From contig NZ_KB731324.1 in assembly GCF_000353285.1 (NCBI RefSeq), positions 5,784,577 to 5,848,576 on the forward strand: 64,000 nt of DNA. Direction: 5' to 3'. A program made the position numbers and the translations under genes. Position 1 is the stretch's first letter. Each line of letters opens with the position of its first letter. The notes under the pieces were generated by a model. It was not told where the DNA came from and ran no database searches. It saw only the letters and a list, made by a program, of their open reading frames with translations. This document shows positions 25,516 through 33,919 of this stretch, piece by piece. The DNA comes from Leptolyngbya boryana PCC 6306 (GTDB taxonomy: Bacteria; Cyanobacteriota; Cyanobacteriia; Leptolyngbyales; Leptolyngbyaceae).

Positions 25516-26280
25516 ATGGCGATTATTGCTCTCAAAGCCTGGTATTTGGAACAGTATGAACCCATTCGGGAACTAGAAAAACGTCCCCACGATTTGAGGT
25601 TGAGCAAGAATAGTTTGCTGAAGTCGGGCTTGCGTGCTGATTTTTTAGAAGATAGCGATGAGGTGAAAAAATCATCGTGGTTCCAACGCTATCTCCTTGG
25701 TGAAATTGTTGAATTCTATATCGAAGGAAGCGGTGGTTACGCAATTTCTAATATTGATCTGTCGAGCCACGAAATCTATTTCTCAAAACAAGAAGTCATG
25801 GCGAATTTGGAGCCTGAAATCTTCTTTTCTTATCAAAATGAGTTTGATGAGTCGAGCGATCTGATCCGCGAAGAACTGATTTCTGTCGTAGAAAGCTTGA
25901 ATCGTCGATCGCGCTTACCTCTAACGCTACGCGAATCCCATCGGCTGAGCGAAGGCGCAATTCGGCTCAATAGTTCTCTGATGCGATCGATTCGTCAGTC
26001 TTTATTATTTATTGGCGATGCAACTTCGATCGCTGAAATTTCTGATACGCCTCCGCTGCTCATTCCCAGTCCAAAAGTATGTATCGAGACGGGATATGCC
26101 CTGAGCAGTAAGCGAACCGAGCAAGTTCTGATGGTACAAATGGAGCGATCGGACATGCCGGGATATTTTCCCTTTGATTTGCCGAGTCAGAATCGATTGA
26201 CGTTTAAAGATAAGACCCAATTGCGGAAATTATTGCCAAAAGCGATTGAGTCTCAACTGCATCGATTTAACTTGCTGTAG
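25516..26280 (+). CDS. TIR/nucleoside-deoxyribosyltransferase-like nucleotide-binding protein
   Basis: A 254-residue protein not annotated to a named family by me. The C-terminal half has the landmarks of TIR-like or nucleoside-2-deoxyribosyltransferase-like domains: LLFIGDAT (163-170), then SPKVCIETGYAL (185-196) in the place of the usual NPNVxxELGYA, with E191 as candidate catalytic residue, and FPFDLPSQNR (218-227) in the place of pFDLRxRR. The N-terminal half (1-150) is unrecognised, mixed alpha/beta and charged. Such domains are often NAD-degrading or signal-binding effectors in immunity. That role is an inference. It has a long leader with an inverted repeat and stands alone on the plus strand. 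Confidence 0.6.
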   Translation: MAIIALKAWYLEQYEPIRELEKRPHDLRLSKNSLLKSGLRADFLEDSDEVKKSSWFQRYLLGEIVEFYIEGSGGYAISNIDLSSHEIYFSKQEVMANLEPEIFFSYQNEFDESSDLIREELISVVESLNRRSRLPLTLRESHRLSEGAIRLNSSLMRSIRQSLLFIGDATSIAEISDTPPLLIPSPKVCIETGYALSSKRTEQVLMVQMERSDMPGYFPFDLPSQNRLTFKDKTQLRKLLPKAIESQLHRFNLL

Positions 26281-26310
26281 AAGCAACCTTGATGAATTTG
26301 TGAAATTTGG

Positions 26311-26390
26311 GTTTCGACTCCGCCCAACCTGCGCACTAGGCAGGATTTGTGAATGATCGAAAAAATTCGATCGTTGAGCGGAGCCGAAAC
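26311..26390 (-). other. Structured three-way-junction element between convergent genes
   Basis: An outer helix GTTTCGACTCCGC (26311-26323) pairs with GCGGAGCCGAAAC (26378-26390). It encloses CCTGC/GCAGG (26328-26332, 26340-26344) and AATGATCGAA/TTCGATCGTT (26352-26361, 26366-26375). The one mismatch in the outer helix (A/C on plus) becomes a G-U pair on the minus strand. Immediately beyond is the alr stop codon. It could be a 3'-end structure, a small RNA or a miniature transposon. Confidence 0.6.
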
Positions 26391-26400
26391 AGATTTTGCA

Positions 26401-27633
26401 CTAACCTAAAGTTCTCTTGATTGGATCAAAGACTGCTCGTTTCGCCACATAGGGCTGACCTACCGAAACTCGTGGCAAGCGATGCTTAAATCCACACAGA
26501 ATCTCCCAGGAAATTGTTCCTAACAAATTTGCCCAATCATCTGCCAAGATTTTTTCGTTACCATCTTGTCCGAGTAGCGTCACCACCTCTCCTTCTTGCA
26601 ACGCTGGAATATGGCTCACATCCAGCATTAATTGATCCATCGTGATCGAGCCAATTTGCGCTGCCTGTTGTCCTCGGACTAAAACCTTCATCTTGTTCGA
26701 GAGATTACGCGGCACTCCGTCGGCATAGCCAATCCCAACCACCGCGATCGTCGTGTCTCGATCGGCAACAAATCGATGCCCATAACTTACCCCAGTCCCC
26801 GGCTGAATCCTTTTAACCTGGGTCACTCGCGCTTTGACTTGCATCACGGGGCGGAGATCTAACCGCGACGCTGGCGGTAAGTGCGAACCCGATCGCAAAT
26901 GCTCTGCTGGATACAATCCATATAAAATCAGCCCCGTCCGTACCATGTCATAGTGCAAACTCGGATCAACCATCGTTCCGGCTGAATTGGCCAAATGAAA
27001 GCGGGGATGCTTGCCCGCTAAGTCATATCCACAGGCTCGAATCGCTGCTTCATAACGTTTTTGCTGTTGTTTTCGGATCGTGGGATCGAGATCTTCAGCT
27101 GTTGCTAAGTGGGAATAAATGCTATCGATCGACAAATTCGGCAAACCCTTGACCAACTGCACAAACTCAACTGCCTGCTCCCACGATGTCCCCAATCGAG
27201 ACATGCCCGTATCGAGTTTGATATGAACGGGCAGAACGCTGCCTCGAACCGATTCTGAGTACACTAAAGCCTGTTTGGGGGTGCAGAGAGTAGGTTGAAG
27301 CCGCCAATGCTCGATCGCTCGAATTTGATCAGCGGTATGAGTCGCGCCTAAAACCAAGATCGGCGCTTCAATCCCCGCTTCTCGCAATTCAATGCCTTCT
27401 GGGATCGTCGCTACACCAAGCCAGCTTGCCCCTGCTTGTAGAACGGTCTGCGCCACAGTCACAGATCCATGACCATACGCATCCGCTTTGACCACTGCCA
27501 TTAATTCAGTCTGGGGAGACATCAGGCTGAGAATCTGCTGCACATTATGGGACAGTGCCGCGAGGTCAATCTCAACCCAAGCTCGCTCTCGCTGCATCAG
27601 AGCAATACTCGAACTTTGATCCCAACTCAACAT
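26401..27633 (-). CDS. alr: Alanine racemase
   Basis: PLP-dependent racemase providing D-alanine for peptidoglycan, 410 residues. Landmarks are AWVEIDLAALSHNVQ at the start of the TIM barrel, the PLP lysine in MAVVKADAYGHG (K49), HIKLDTGMSRLG, HLANSAGTM, and the catalytic Tyr in GVSYGHRF. The C-terminal beta domain follows (ITMDQLMLDVS, WEILCGFKHRLPRV). The frame begins GTG-ATG. The ATG at 27631-27633 has the better spacing to GAGGAG. It is divergent from the adenylate cyclase gene. Confidence 0.95.
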   Translation of the reverse strand: MLSWDQSSSIALMQRERAWVEIDLAALSHNVQQILSLMSPQTELMAVVKADAYGHGSVTVAQTVLQAGASWLGVATIPEGIELREAGIEAPILVLGATHTADQIRAIEHWRLQPTLCTPKQALVYSESVRGSVLPVHIKLDTGMSRLGTSWEQAVEFVQLVKGLPNLSIDSIYSHLATAEDLDPTIRKQQQKRYEAAIRACGYDLAGKHPRFHLANSAGTMVDPSLHYDMVRTGLILYGLYPAEHLRSGSHLPPASRLDLRPVMQVKARVTQVKRIQPGTGVSYGHRFVADRDTTIAVVGIGYADGVPRNLSNKMKVLVRGQQAAQIGSITMDQLMLDVSHIPALQEGEVVTLLGQDGNEKILADDWANLLGTISWEILCGFKHRLPRVSVGQPYVAKRAVFDPIKRTLG

Positions 27634-27736
27634 CACGTTTACTCCTCGATCACACCATTCATCCTGACAGTTTAATCGTCACTTCTCTTTCACAATCGGG
27701 AAATATAGCGTTTAGCTGCGTTCCTAAGTGTTGAAC

Positions 27737-29125
27737 ATGTCAACTCCCCGATCTTCGACCCATCGCTTGACTTTACTTTATATCGTTTCTCTCGGTACAG
27801 TGGCATTCCTAGCGCTTTTAGGTCAAGCGATCGTCCAATCGATGCTGTCTCAACAAAAGCAAAATGCAACAGTCGTCGAGATTGCAAGCCGACAGAGAAT
27901 GCTAAGTTGGCAGTTACGAGAAGCGACTTTGGCACTACAAATTGATTCGACTCAAAGTAATGCGACACAGATTCAAGAGATTGAAAACATTCTCCAAGAG
28001 TGGGAGGTTGCCGATCAAAAAGTTCAAAGTGCAATTCGGGAAGCCATGAGTTTTAGCAGGTCTGGCAATGAGATTCGCAATCAAGCGGATGCCCTTGTCC
28101 CCTCGCATCGTCGGATTCGGCAAGCAGTTGAAGCGTTGATGCAACTGGAATCGGGTCGGAAGCGACCTGCTCAAACTTTATACTATCTGAAGGAAATTCG
28201 AGAAAGTGGGAAAGAATTTTCTGAGCGGATTAATCAGTTGCTGTTGTCTTACAACCAGCAGGCACAAGAAGGAATTGCACAACTCCGAGCGGTAGAACTG
28301 AGTCTGTTCGGATTGCTGATGCTGATCTTGCTATTAGAAGGAATTTTGGTGTTTCGTCCTGCGGTTGATCAGTTGCAGAAGGCACTCAATGATCTGGAAG
28401 CTTCCCTGTCGATGACGCAAGAGACCGCTCAACAGCTGGCAGCAGAACAAGCCCAGTCCGAACGTCTCCTGTTGAATATTTTGCCAAGCCCGATCGCGCA
28501 ACGGCTCAAAGAAACGCCCGATGAGATTCAGCCGCATATTGCCGATGGCTTTGGAGATGTAACAGTTCTATTTGCGGATATTGTTGGCTTTACCAGTTTG
28601 TCGGCTCGAACCTCGCCCCAGGAGTTGGTGGGGTTATTGAATCAAATTTTTTCGCGCTTTGATCGCTTAGCAGAACAGCATGGATTAGAGAAAATTAAAA
28701 CGATCGGTGATGCGTATATGGTCGTGGGCGGATTACCACATCCGAGTGACGATCATGCGATCGCAGTCGCGGACATGGCAATTGACATGCAAAAGGCGAT
28801 TAATCAATTCAATTTAGAGACGGGAGAAGCCTTTAGCATTCGGATTGGGATGAATACGGGTGCAGTCGTTGCGGGCGTGATTGGGTTGCGGAAATTTATT
28901 TATGACCTGTGGGGCGATACCGTGAATATTGCAAGTCGTATGGAGTCTCACGGAGTTGCAGGTGGGATTCAAGTCACAGAAGCAACTTATCTGCGGCTAG
29001 TAGAGACACATCATTTTGAGCCACGAGGAGTGATTGAGGTAAAAGGGCGCGGGGAAATGATGACCTATTGGTTAAAGAACAGAAAGGAAGTTTCCGCTGC
29101 AACATCAGAAGCCAGTGTTTTATGA
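27737..29125 (+). CDS. Membrane-bound class III adenylate cyclase with PilJ-like sensor
   Basis: A 462-residue cyclase. A transmembrane helix (about 15-37), a periplasmic helical region resembling a PilJ/type-IV-pili MCP sensor (ASRQRMLSWQLREA, IRESGKEFSERINQLL), a second helix (about 187-207) and a coiled-coil signalling helix lead to the CYC domain (from about 275). Metal-binding Asp occur in VLFADIVGFTSLS and IGDAYM. The Lys in KIKTIGDAY and Asp in YDLWGD point to ATP as substrate, and NIASRM provides the transition-state residues. It should make cAMP. ATG 27737 is preferred to the upstream GTG/TTG. Confidence 0.9.
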   Translation: MSTPRSSTHRLTLLYIVSLGTVAFLALLGQAIVQSMLSQQKQNATVVEIASRQRMLSWQLREATLALQIDSTQSNATQIQEIENILQEWEVADQKVQSAIREAMSFSRSGNEIRNQADALVPSHRRIRQAVEALMQLESGRKRPAQTLYYLKEIRESGKEFSERINQLLLSYNQQAQEGIAQLRAVELSLFGLLMLILLLEGILVFRPAVDQLQKALNDLEASLSMTQETAQQLAAEQAQSERLLLNILPSPIAQRLKETPDEIQPHIADGFGDVTVLFADIVGFTSLSARTSPQELVGLLNQIFSRFDRLAEQHGLEKIKTIGDAYMVVGGLPHPSDDHAIAVADMAIDMQKAINQFNLETGEAFSIRIGMNTGAVVAGVIGLRKFIYDLWGDTVNIASRMESHGVAGGIQVTEATYLRLVETHHFEPRGVIEVKGRGEMMTYWLKNRKEVSAATSEASVL

Positions 29126-29159
29126 GGTTCCGATTTCTCACTACGCGAGGATGAGTCTG

Positions 29160-30725
29160 CTAATGTCCAGCGCTCACGCCTTCGGCTTTCACCTTTTTGA
29201 AAAATAGCACTGCAATACCGCTAACGAGCAATGCGAACCCGATGAAGTAAAAGCAATCATTGAACGCTTGAATATAGGCTTCACGACGCACAACATTATC
29301 GATCGCGGCTAATGCCTGATTTTGAGCGGAGGCTAAATCCGAACCTCGACTGACAAAATATTGTGTCAGCTGATTCAATCGCTCTTGAGTGGCAGGATTG
29401 AAATTAGAAATACTTTCTCCTAAACGGTTGGAGTGAAATTGCTGGCGCTGAGTGAGGAGCGTCGCGATCGCGGCAATACCAATCGACCCACCCAAATTTC
29501 GCATCATATTAAACAATCCAGACGCTGATCCCGCTTGATTAGGCGCTAAGCCCGCTGTCGCGACTGTCGAAAGTGGAACCATAATCAAAGGCTGCCCTGC
29601 CGCCCGAACCAGTAAAGCAGTTCGCAATTGATCCATCCCGGTCAAATTCGTAAAAGTCGAATTCATAAAACAACTGACAGCAAACAGACTCACCCCAACT
29701 CCAATCAAGAGCCGCACATCCACGATTTTCATCAACCGGGGAACAAACGGAATCACCAGTAATTGAGGAAATCCAACCCACATCAGCACTTCACCGATTT
29801 GTAGCGCGTTGTATCCCTGAATCTGTCCTAAGTAAAGCGGCAAAATATAAACTGAGCCGTACAGTCCTAACCCAAGTGCAACGTTAATGACACTGGCTAG
29901 TCCAAAATTGCGTTCTTTGATCAATCTGAGATCGATAAAAGGTTGCCTCCGAGTCAGTTCAATCCAGAAGAAAATACTCAAGAAGATTACAGCAATCACG
30001 GCTAATCGAACGATCAAATCAGAGCTAAACCAATCTTTTCGACTGCCTTCTTCAAGCACGACTTGAAAAGATCCAAGCCCGATCGCCATCGCAATCACGC
30101 CACCCCAATCGCCATCCCTTAAGCGATCGAGCTGCATCGGGCGGGAATCGATCGCATACCAAACGGCTGTGAGCAATAACACGCCTGGAATCAGATTGAT
30201 ATAAAAAACATAGTGCCAGCTAAAGTTTTCAGTTAACCAACCTCCGAAGGTTGGCCCGATCGATGGTGCAAAGGTTGCTGTAATACCAAACAATGCCATC
30301 CCAGTCGGTTGTTTCGACGGTGGTAAAGTCGTCAGCAGCACGGTAAATGCCATTGGAATCAGCACACCACCCGTGAACCCCTGAAGTGCTCGAAACACAA
30401 TCATCGAGGGTAAATTCCAAGCAAATGCACACAGGATCGAGAAAAGAATGAACAGAGAAGCATTGACAAGGAGATAGCGACGAACTGAGAAAATCTGCGA
30501 TAGCCAACCTGTCAGCGGAATTACAACAATTTCCGCAACTAAATAAGAAGTCGAAATCCAAGATCCTTCTTCTAAAGTCGCTCCAAGTGCAGCTTGGATA
30601 TCTCTTAACGACGAATTCGTAATTTGAATATCCAACACTGCCATAAATGCACCCAAGACCGTGCCAAATACCCCGATCCACGTTTTCAATGAAACCTGAT
30701 CTCGATCGCTAGCAGTAATAGACAC
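29160..30725 (-). CDS. DHA2-family (EmrB/QacA) drug efflux MFS permease
   Basis: A 14-helix major facilitator of 521 residues exporting toxic compounds or metabolites with proton antiport. It has MAVLDIQITNSSLRDIQAALG, the DHA2 motif in helix 1, followed by WISTSYLVAEIVVIPLTGWLS and FRALQGFTGGVLIPMAFT. The C-terminal FFKKVKAEGVSAGH is cytoplasmic. The longest frame begins TTG at 30737, but a GGAGG five bases before the GTG at 30723-30725 marks that as start. It overlaps the end of a truncated MFS gene by 17 nt. No EmrA adaptor is adjacent. Confidence 0.9.
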   Translation of the reverse strand: MSITASDRDQVSLKTWIGVFGTVLGAFMAVLDIQITNSSLRDIQAALGATLEEGSWISTSYLVAEIVVIPLTGWLSQIFSVRRYLLVNASLFILFSILCAFAWNLPSMIVFRALQGFTGGVLIPMAFTVLLTTLPPSKQPTGMALFGITATFAPSIGPTFGGWLTENFSWHYVFYINLIPGVLLLTAVWYAIDSRPMQLDRLRDGDWGGVIAMAIGLGSFQVVLEEGSRKDWFSSDLIVRLAVIAVIFLSIFFWIELTRRQPFIDLRLIKERNFGLASVINVALGLGLYGSVYILPLYLGQIQGYNALQIGEVLMWVGFPQLLVIPFVPRLMKIVDVRLLIGVGVSLFAVSCFMNSTFTNLTGMDQLRTALLVRAAGQPLIMVPLSTVATAGLAPNQAGSASGLFNMMRNLGGSIGIAAIATLLTQRQQFHSNRLGESISNFNPATQERLNQLTQYFVSRGSDLASAQNQALAAIDNVVRREAYIQAFNDCFYFIGFALLVSGIAVLFFKKVKAEGVSAGH

Positions 30726-31413
30726 GCAATCCTCCAATGATTAGGGATGAGGTTGATAGGGATGAGGTTGATTGTATATGCCGAGGCACGGTTTCATCTT
30801 GTGAAGGGATTGGCATTTCACGCTTTCGCAACCGCATGGCAAACAGCCCTGCAATCACAGCAGCATAGCTAACCGTATCAATCGCAAAACAGGCGGGAAT
30901 GCCCACTGCTGCGATTAATAATCCTGCGATCGCAGAACCCATCAATCGTGCTCCACGAAAAATCGAAGAATTGAGCGCGATCGCATTTCCTAAATTTTCT
31001 GGTCGATCAACTAAATGCACGACAAACGACTGGCGCGCAGGAATATCGACCGCATTGACGCAGCCTTGAAACACACTGAGCGCAATGATATACCAGAGAT
31101 CGATCGCGTTGCTAAACGCTAAAACAGCTAACAGCAAAGATTGCAGCATGGACAGAGCCTGAGTCGCAATCAACGTGTGTTGACGGTTCCAACGATCAAC
31201 TAAAACGCCTGCAAACGGACTCAAAAGGAAATTCGGAATTTGCTGCGCGAATCCGACCACTCCCAGAAGTAATGCAGAATTCGTTAAGTGATAAACCAGC
31301 CAAATTAGGGCTGTTTGGCTCATCCAAGTTCCAATCAGAGAAAGCCCTTGCCCCATGAAAAACAGGCGGTAGTTTCGGGATTCGAGCGCGCGAAACGTCT
31401 CTGGAAACTGCAT
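30709..31413 (-). pseudogene. Half-length MFS transporter (MFS_3/EntS-like), C-terminal half missing
   Basis: A 234-residue protein beginning like a full MFS_3-type exporter (LESRNYRLFFMGQGLSLIGTWMS, DRWNRQHTLIATQALSM, VDIPARQSFVVHLV). It covers only helices 1-6 and stops after MRLRKRE plus 30 unrelated residues. Family members have about 400 residues and 12 helices. The aberrant tail encodes STSSLSTSSL from a 15-bp tandem repeat (AGGGATGAGGTTGAT at 30743-30757 and 30758-30772). The gene runs into the DHA2 start, so a deletion fused the two. A functional half-transporter is possible but less likely. Confidence 0.7.
30743..30772. repeat. 15-bp perfect tandem duplication
   Basis: AGGGATGAGGTTGAT occurs twice head to tail, at the junction where the half MFS gene loses homology to its family, just upstream of the DHA2 start. 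It is consistent with slippage at a deletion point. Confidence 0.85.
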
Positions 31414-31495
31414 CTTTTAAGTTTCTGAGGAGTGCGCCTCCCAGTGTGAGCGTTTTCAGAGATGGCAAACACTCTCTATCGACGGATTTTGCCAA

Positions 31496-33694
31496 TTAGT
31501 CATGGTTTTCGACGGGAATACGATCGGCGATCGAAAATTGATTTTTACCCGATCGTTTAGCGTGATACATGGCTTCATCTGCCTTCTCGATGAGTAGTTC
31601 CAAATCATCTGCATGTTCTGGAAAGATCGCAATCCCAATGCTCGTCGTCACCAATAAGGTCTGTCCCGAAATGGCAAATGCTTGTGATAAACGGCTTAAA
31701 ATCTTTCTAGCGATCTGCGTCACGGTCAGAATGTCTGGAATTGCGGGTAGCAGCACAACAAATTCATCCCCGCCTAAACGCGCGACTGTATCACTCGTTC
31801 TTAAACAACCGCTGAGCCGTCTGGCAACTGCCTGTAACAGCAAATCACCAATTGCATGTCCTAATGTGTCATTAATCTGTTTAAATCCGTCTAAATCGAG
31901 AAACAGTAAAGCGGTAATTTGATTACTTGCCTTCGTCATCTCGATCGCTTGTTTGATCCGTTCGTACAACAAGATCCGATTCGGTAATCCAGTTAACGCA
32001 TCATGATTGGCAATATAGTTCAATCTGTCTTGCGATAAGCGTAGTTCCACATTTGACTGATATAACTCTTCGGTTGTTCGTCTCAATTCTTCTTCAATCG
32101 TTTTCCGTTGTGTGATGTCGCGAATGACACCGACTAAAAATAGATTCCCTGCCGCATCTTTGTGTAGCGATCGCTTTGTTGCAATGTGGTAAGTCACACC
32201 ATTCGTGCTTGTAAATTCTTCTTCGTGTTCTAATTCATTCTTGTATCTGAACACTAATTCATCCTGCTGGTGAAACACATCTGCTTCATGTTCTGGAAAA
32301 ATTTCGTAATCCGATTTCTCGATTAATTCTTCGAGCGGTTTTCCAAGTAATTTAGAATACGCTTCATTCAGAACTACCCACCGATGCTCAGCATCTTTGA
32401 CAAATACCGGATCAGGAATGGAATTAATCACACGCGAAAGAAACTCTTTCGATCGCTTTAACTCTTCTTGGGAATGCGCGATCGCAGCAATCACAACCGT
32501 GGCTGAAGTGACTAAAGTAATCGCTGCGGGCACAAAGGGCACAATCCACCCTGCCAGAAATAATCCGTAGCAAATTCCGGTAAGTCCCCCACCTAGCAAA
32601 ACGACTGCCAGAAAACTGCGCTGAGGAGAACGCAGTCGCCAACAAACACTAGTGCCAATTAGCGCCCATGTCCAAATCCAGATGTATTCGACAGGCTCAC
32701 TCCAACTTTTCAAAAGCCTGCGCTGCCCGAGTGCCACGTTCAAAATTTCGCTAATAAAATTTGCCTGAATTTCCACCCCTGCCACTTCGATAGGCGTACG
32801 AGTGAAACCTCCACTAAAGGGTGTGGCTGAAAAATCTTTTAAGCTCGGTGCGAGCGAGCCAATCAAAACAATGCGATCGCGCAACTGCTCGGCTGGCACT
32901 TTTCCATCCAAGACATCTTGCATCATCACCGTTCGGAAATGTCCTGCCCCACCTCGAAAATTGGCGATGATCTGATATCCCCCATCATCTGCATTCACAT
33001 AAACCCCATCATTCTGTTGAAATCGGGGAAATATCGCTTGTCCAAGCTTTAGAATTTTGGCATCATGAGGCGCTCCCTCTTCGCGAATGCCTTGGTTTTC
33101 GAGATAGCGCAGCGCTAACATCATCGAGAAACTCCGAAATTTCTGACGATTTTCAAACCAATATAGGACTGCCCGTCGAATCTTGCGATCAGGATCGAAG
33201 ATCACATTGTTAAATCCAACTTGTCCCAGCTTCTTGAGCGTTGGAGAAGCTGCAACACCTGGACTTTCAGGATCGGGCATTTTCTGAATGCCGATTAGAT
33301 TCGGCATGGTTTGAAAGGCTCTTTCGAGTTCAGCATTGCCTTCTCTGACGGTGTGATCGCGGTAAATATCCAGCCCGATCGCGCGAGGTTTAGCACTTTC
33401 AATTTTGGTCAGTAATCCTGCCAAAGTGCGATCGCTCAACGGCCATCCATGCTGTTGTAATTCCGCTTCTCGAATGCCGACAATCACAATGCGATCGTCG
33501 ACTGGCTCTGCCGGACGTGCCTGAAAGAAACTATCAACATAGCTTAATTCCCAAGGCTGTATGATTCCGGTCGTTCGCAGCCCAATCACACTGCCTGCGA
33601 TTGCAGAAGCTGGAATCCAGACTCTGGCAGTTTGGCGCAGCGTTGTCTTGACTCTGTTCCAAATTTCTTGCCACGGCGCAAATTCTTTGATCAT
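31496..33694 (-). CDS. CHASE2-PAS-GGDEF diguanylate cyclase
   Basis: A 732-residue membrane sensor making c-di-GMP. The N-terminal TM (about 25-45) precedes an extracytoplasmic CHASE2 domain (DRIVIVGIREAELQQHGWPL, RDRIVLIGSLAPSLKDFSATP-like region). Three further helices (about 345-415) follow, then a PAS domain (VINSIPDPVFVKDAEHRWVV) with a PAC tail (VIRDITQRKTIEEEL). The GGDEF domain is catalytically intact (ARLGGDEFVVLLP), with an upstream RTSD inhibitory site. There is no EAL domain. The signal sensed is unknown. Confidence 0.92.
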   Translation of the reverse strand: MIKEFAPWQEIWNRVKTTLRQTARVWIPASAIAGSVIGLRTTGIIQPWELSYVDSFFQARPAEPVDDRIVIVGIREAELQQHGWPLSDRTLAGLLTKIESAKPRAIGLDIYRDHTVREGNAELERAFQTMPNLIGIQKMPDPESPGVAASPTLKKLGQVGFNNVIFDPDRKIRRAVLYWFENRQKFRSFSMMLALRYLENQGIREEGAPHDAKILKLGQAIFPRFQQNDGVYVNADDGGYQIIANFRGGAGHFRTVMMQDVLDGKVPAEQLRDRIVLIGSLAPSLKDFSATPFSGGFTRTPIEVAGVEIQANFISEILNVALGQRRLLKSWSEPVEYIWIWTWALIGTSVCWRLRSPQRSFLAVVLLGGGLTGICYGLFLAGWIVPFVPAAITLVTSATVVIAAIAHSQEELKRSKEFLSRVINSIPDPVFVKDAEHRWVVLNEAYSKLLGKPLEELIEKSDYEIFPEHEADVFHQQDELVFRYKNELEHEEEFTSTNGVTYHIATKRSLHKDAAGNLFLVGVIRDITQRKTIEEELRRTTEELYQSNVELRLSQDRLNYIANHDALTGLPNRILLYERIKQAIEMTKASNQITALLFLDLDGFKQINDTLGHAIGDLLLQAVARRLSGCLRTSDTVARLGGDEFVVLLPAIPDILTVTQIARKILSRLSQAFAISGQTLLVTTSIGIAIFPEHADDLELLIEKADEAMYHAKRSGKNQFSIADRIPVENHD

Positions 33695-33811
33695 TGCAGT
33701 TCACAAACTAGCCTGACGGTACGTACGAGCGCTGAGAACTTCATCATTTATCTGCAATTTCTTTATTCTGCCTTTGCCTAGCCGACCTCAGCGTTAAGTT
33801 AGCTTAGTCGA

Positions 33812-33877
33812 GCAAGGGTCGGGTAAGTCGCCCTTGCGAGCGGGTAGTCAGTACAAGGGGGCTTGTGGCTGGCTACC
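33812..33877. other. Two adjacent stem-loops between gshB and the CHASE2 gene
   Basis: GCAAGGG (33812-33818) pairs with CCCTTGC (33831-33837). Next to it, 33843-33877 folds as a second hairpin (GGTAG...CTACC outside, ACAAG/CTTGT inside, with some G-U pairs). There is no T-tract. It may be the gshB mRNA end, a leader structure or a small repeat element. Confidence 0.5.
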
Positions 33878-33919
33878 TTCTTTAATGAATCGCCAGTTGA
33901 AATTGCTGGAAGGATTTTA

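Noticed and set aside
27690-28034. 114-codon minus frame over the cyclase start
   Set aside because: Antisense to the adenylate cyclase and overlapping the divergent promoter; no domain.
30229-30681. 150-codon minus frame within the DHA2 gene
   Set aside because: Other-frame shadow rich in Cys/Ser/Trp, unlike real membrane proteins.
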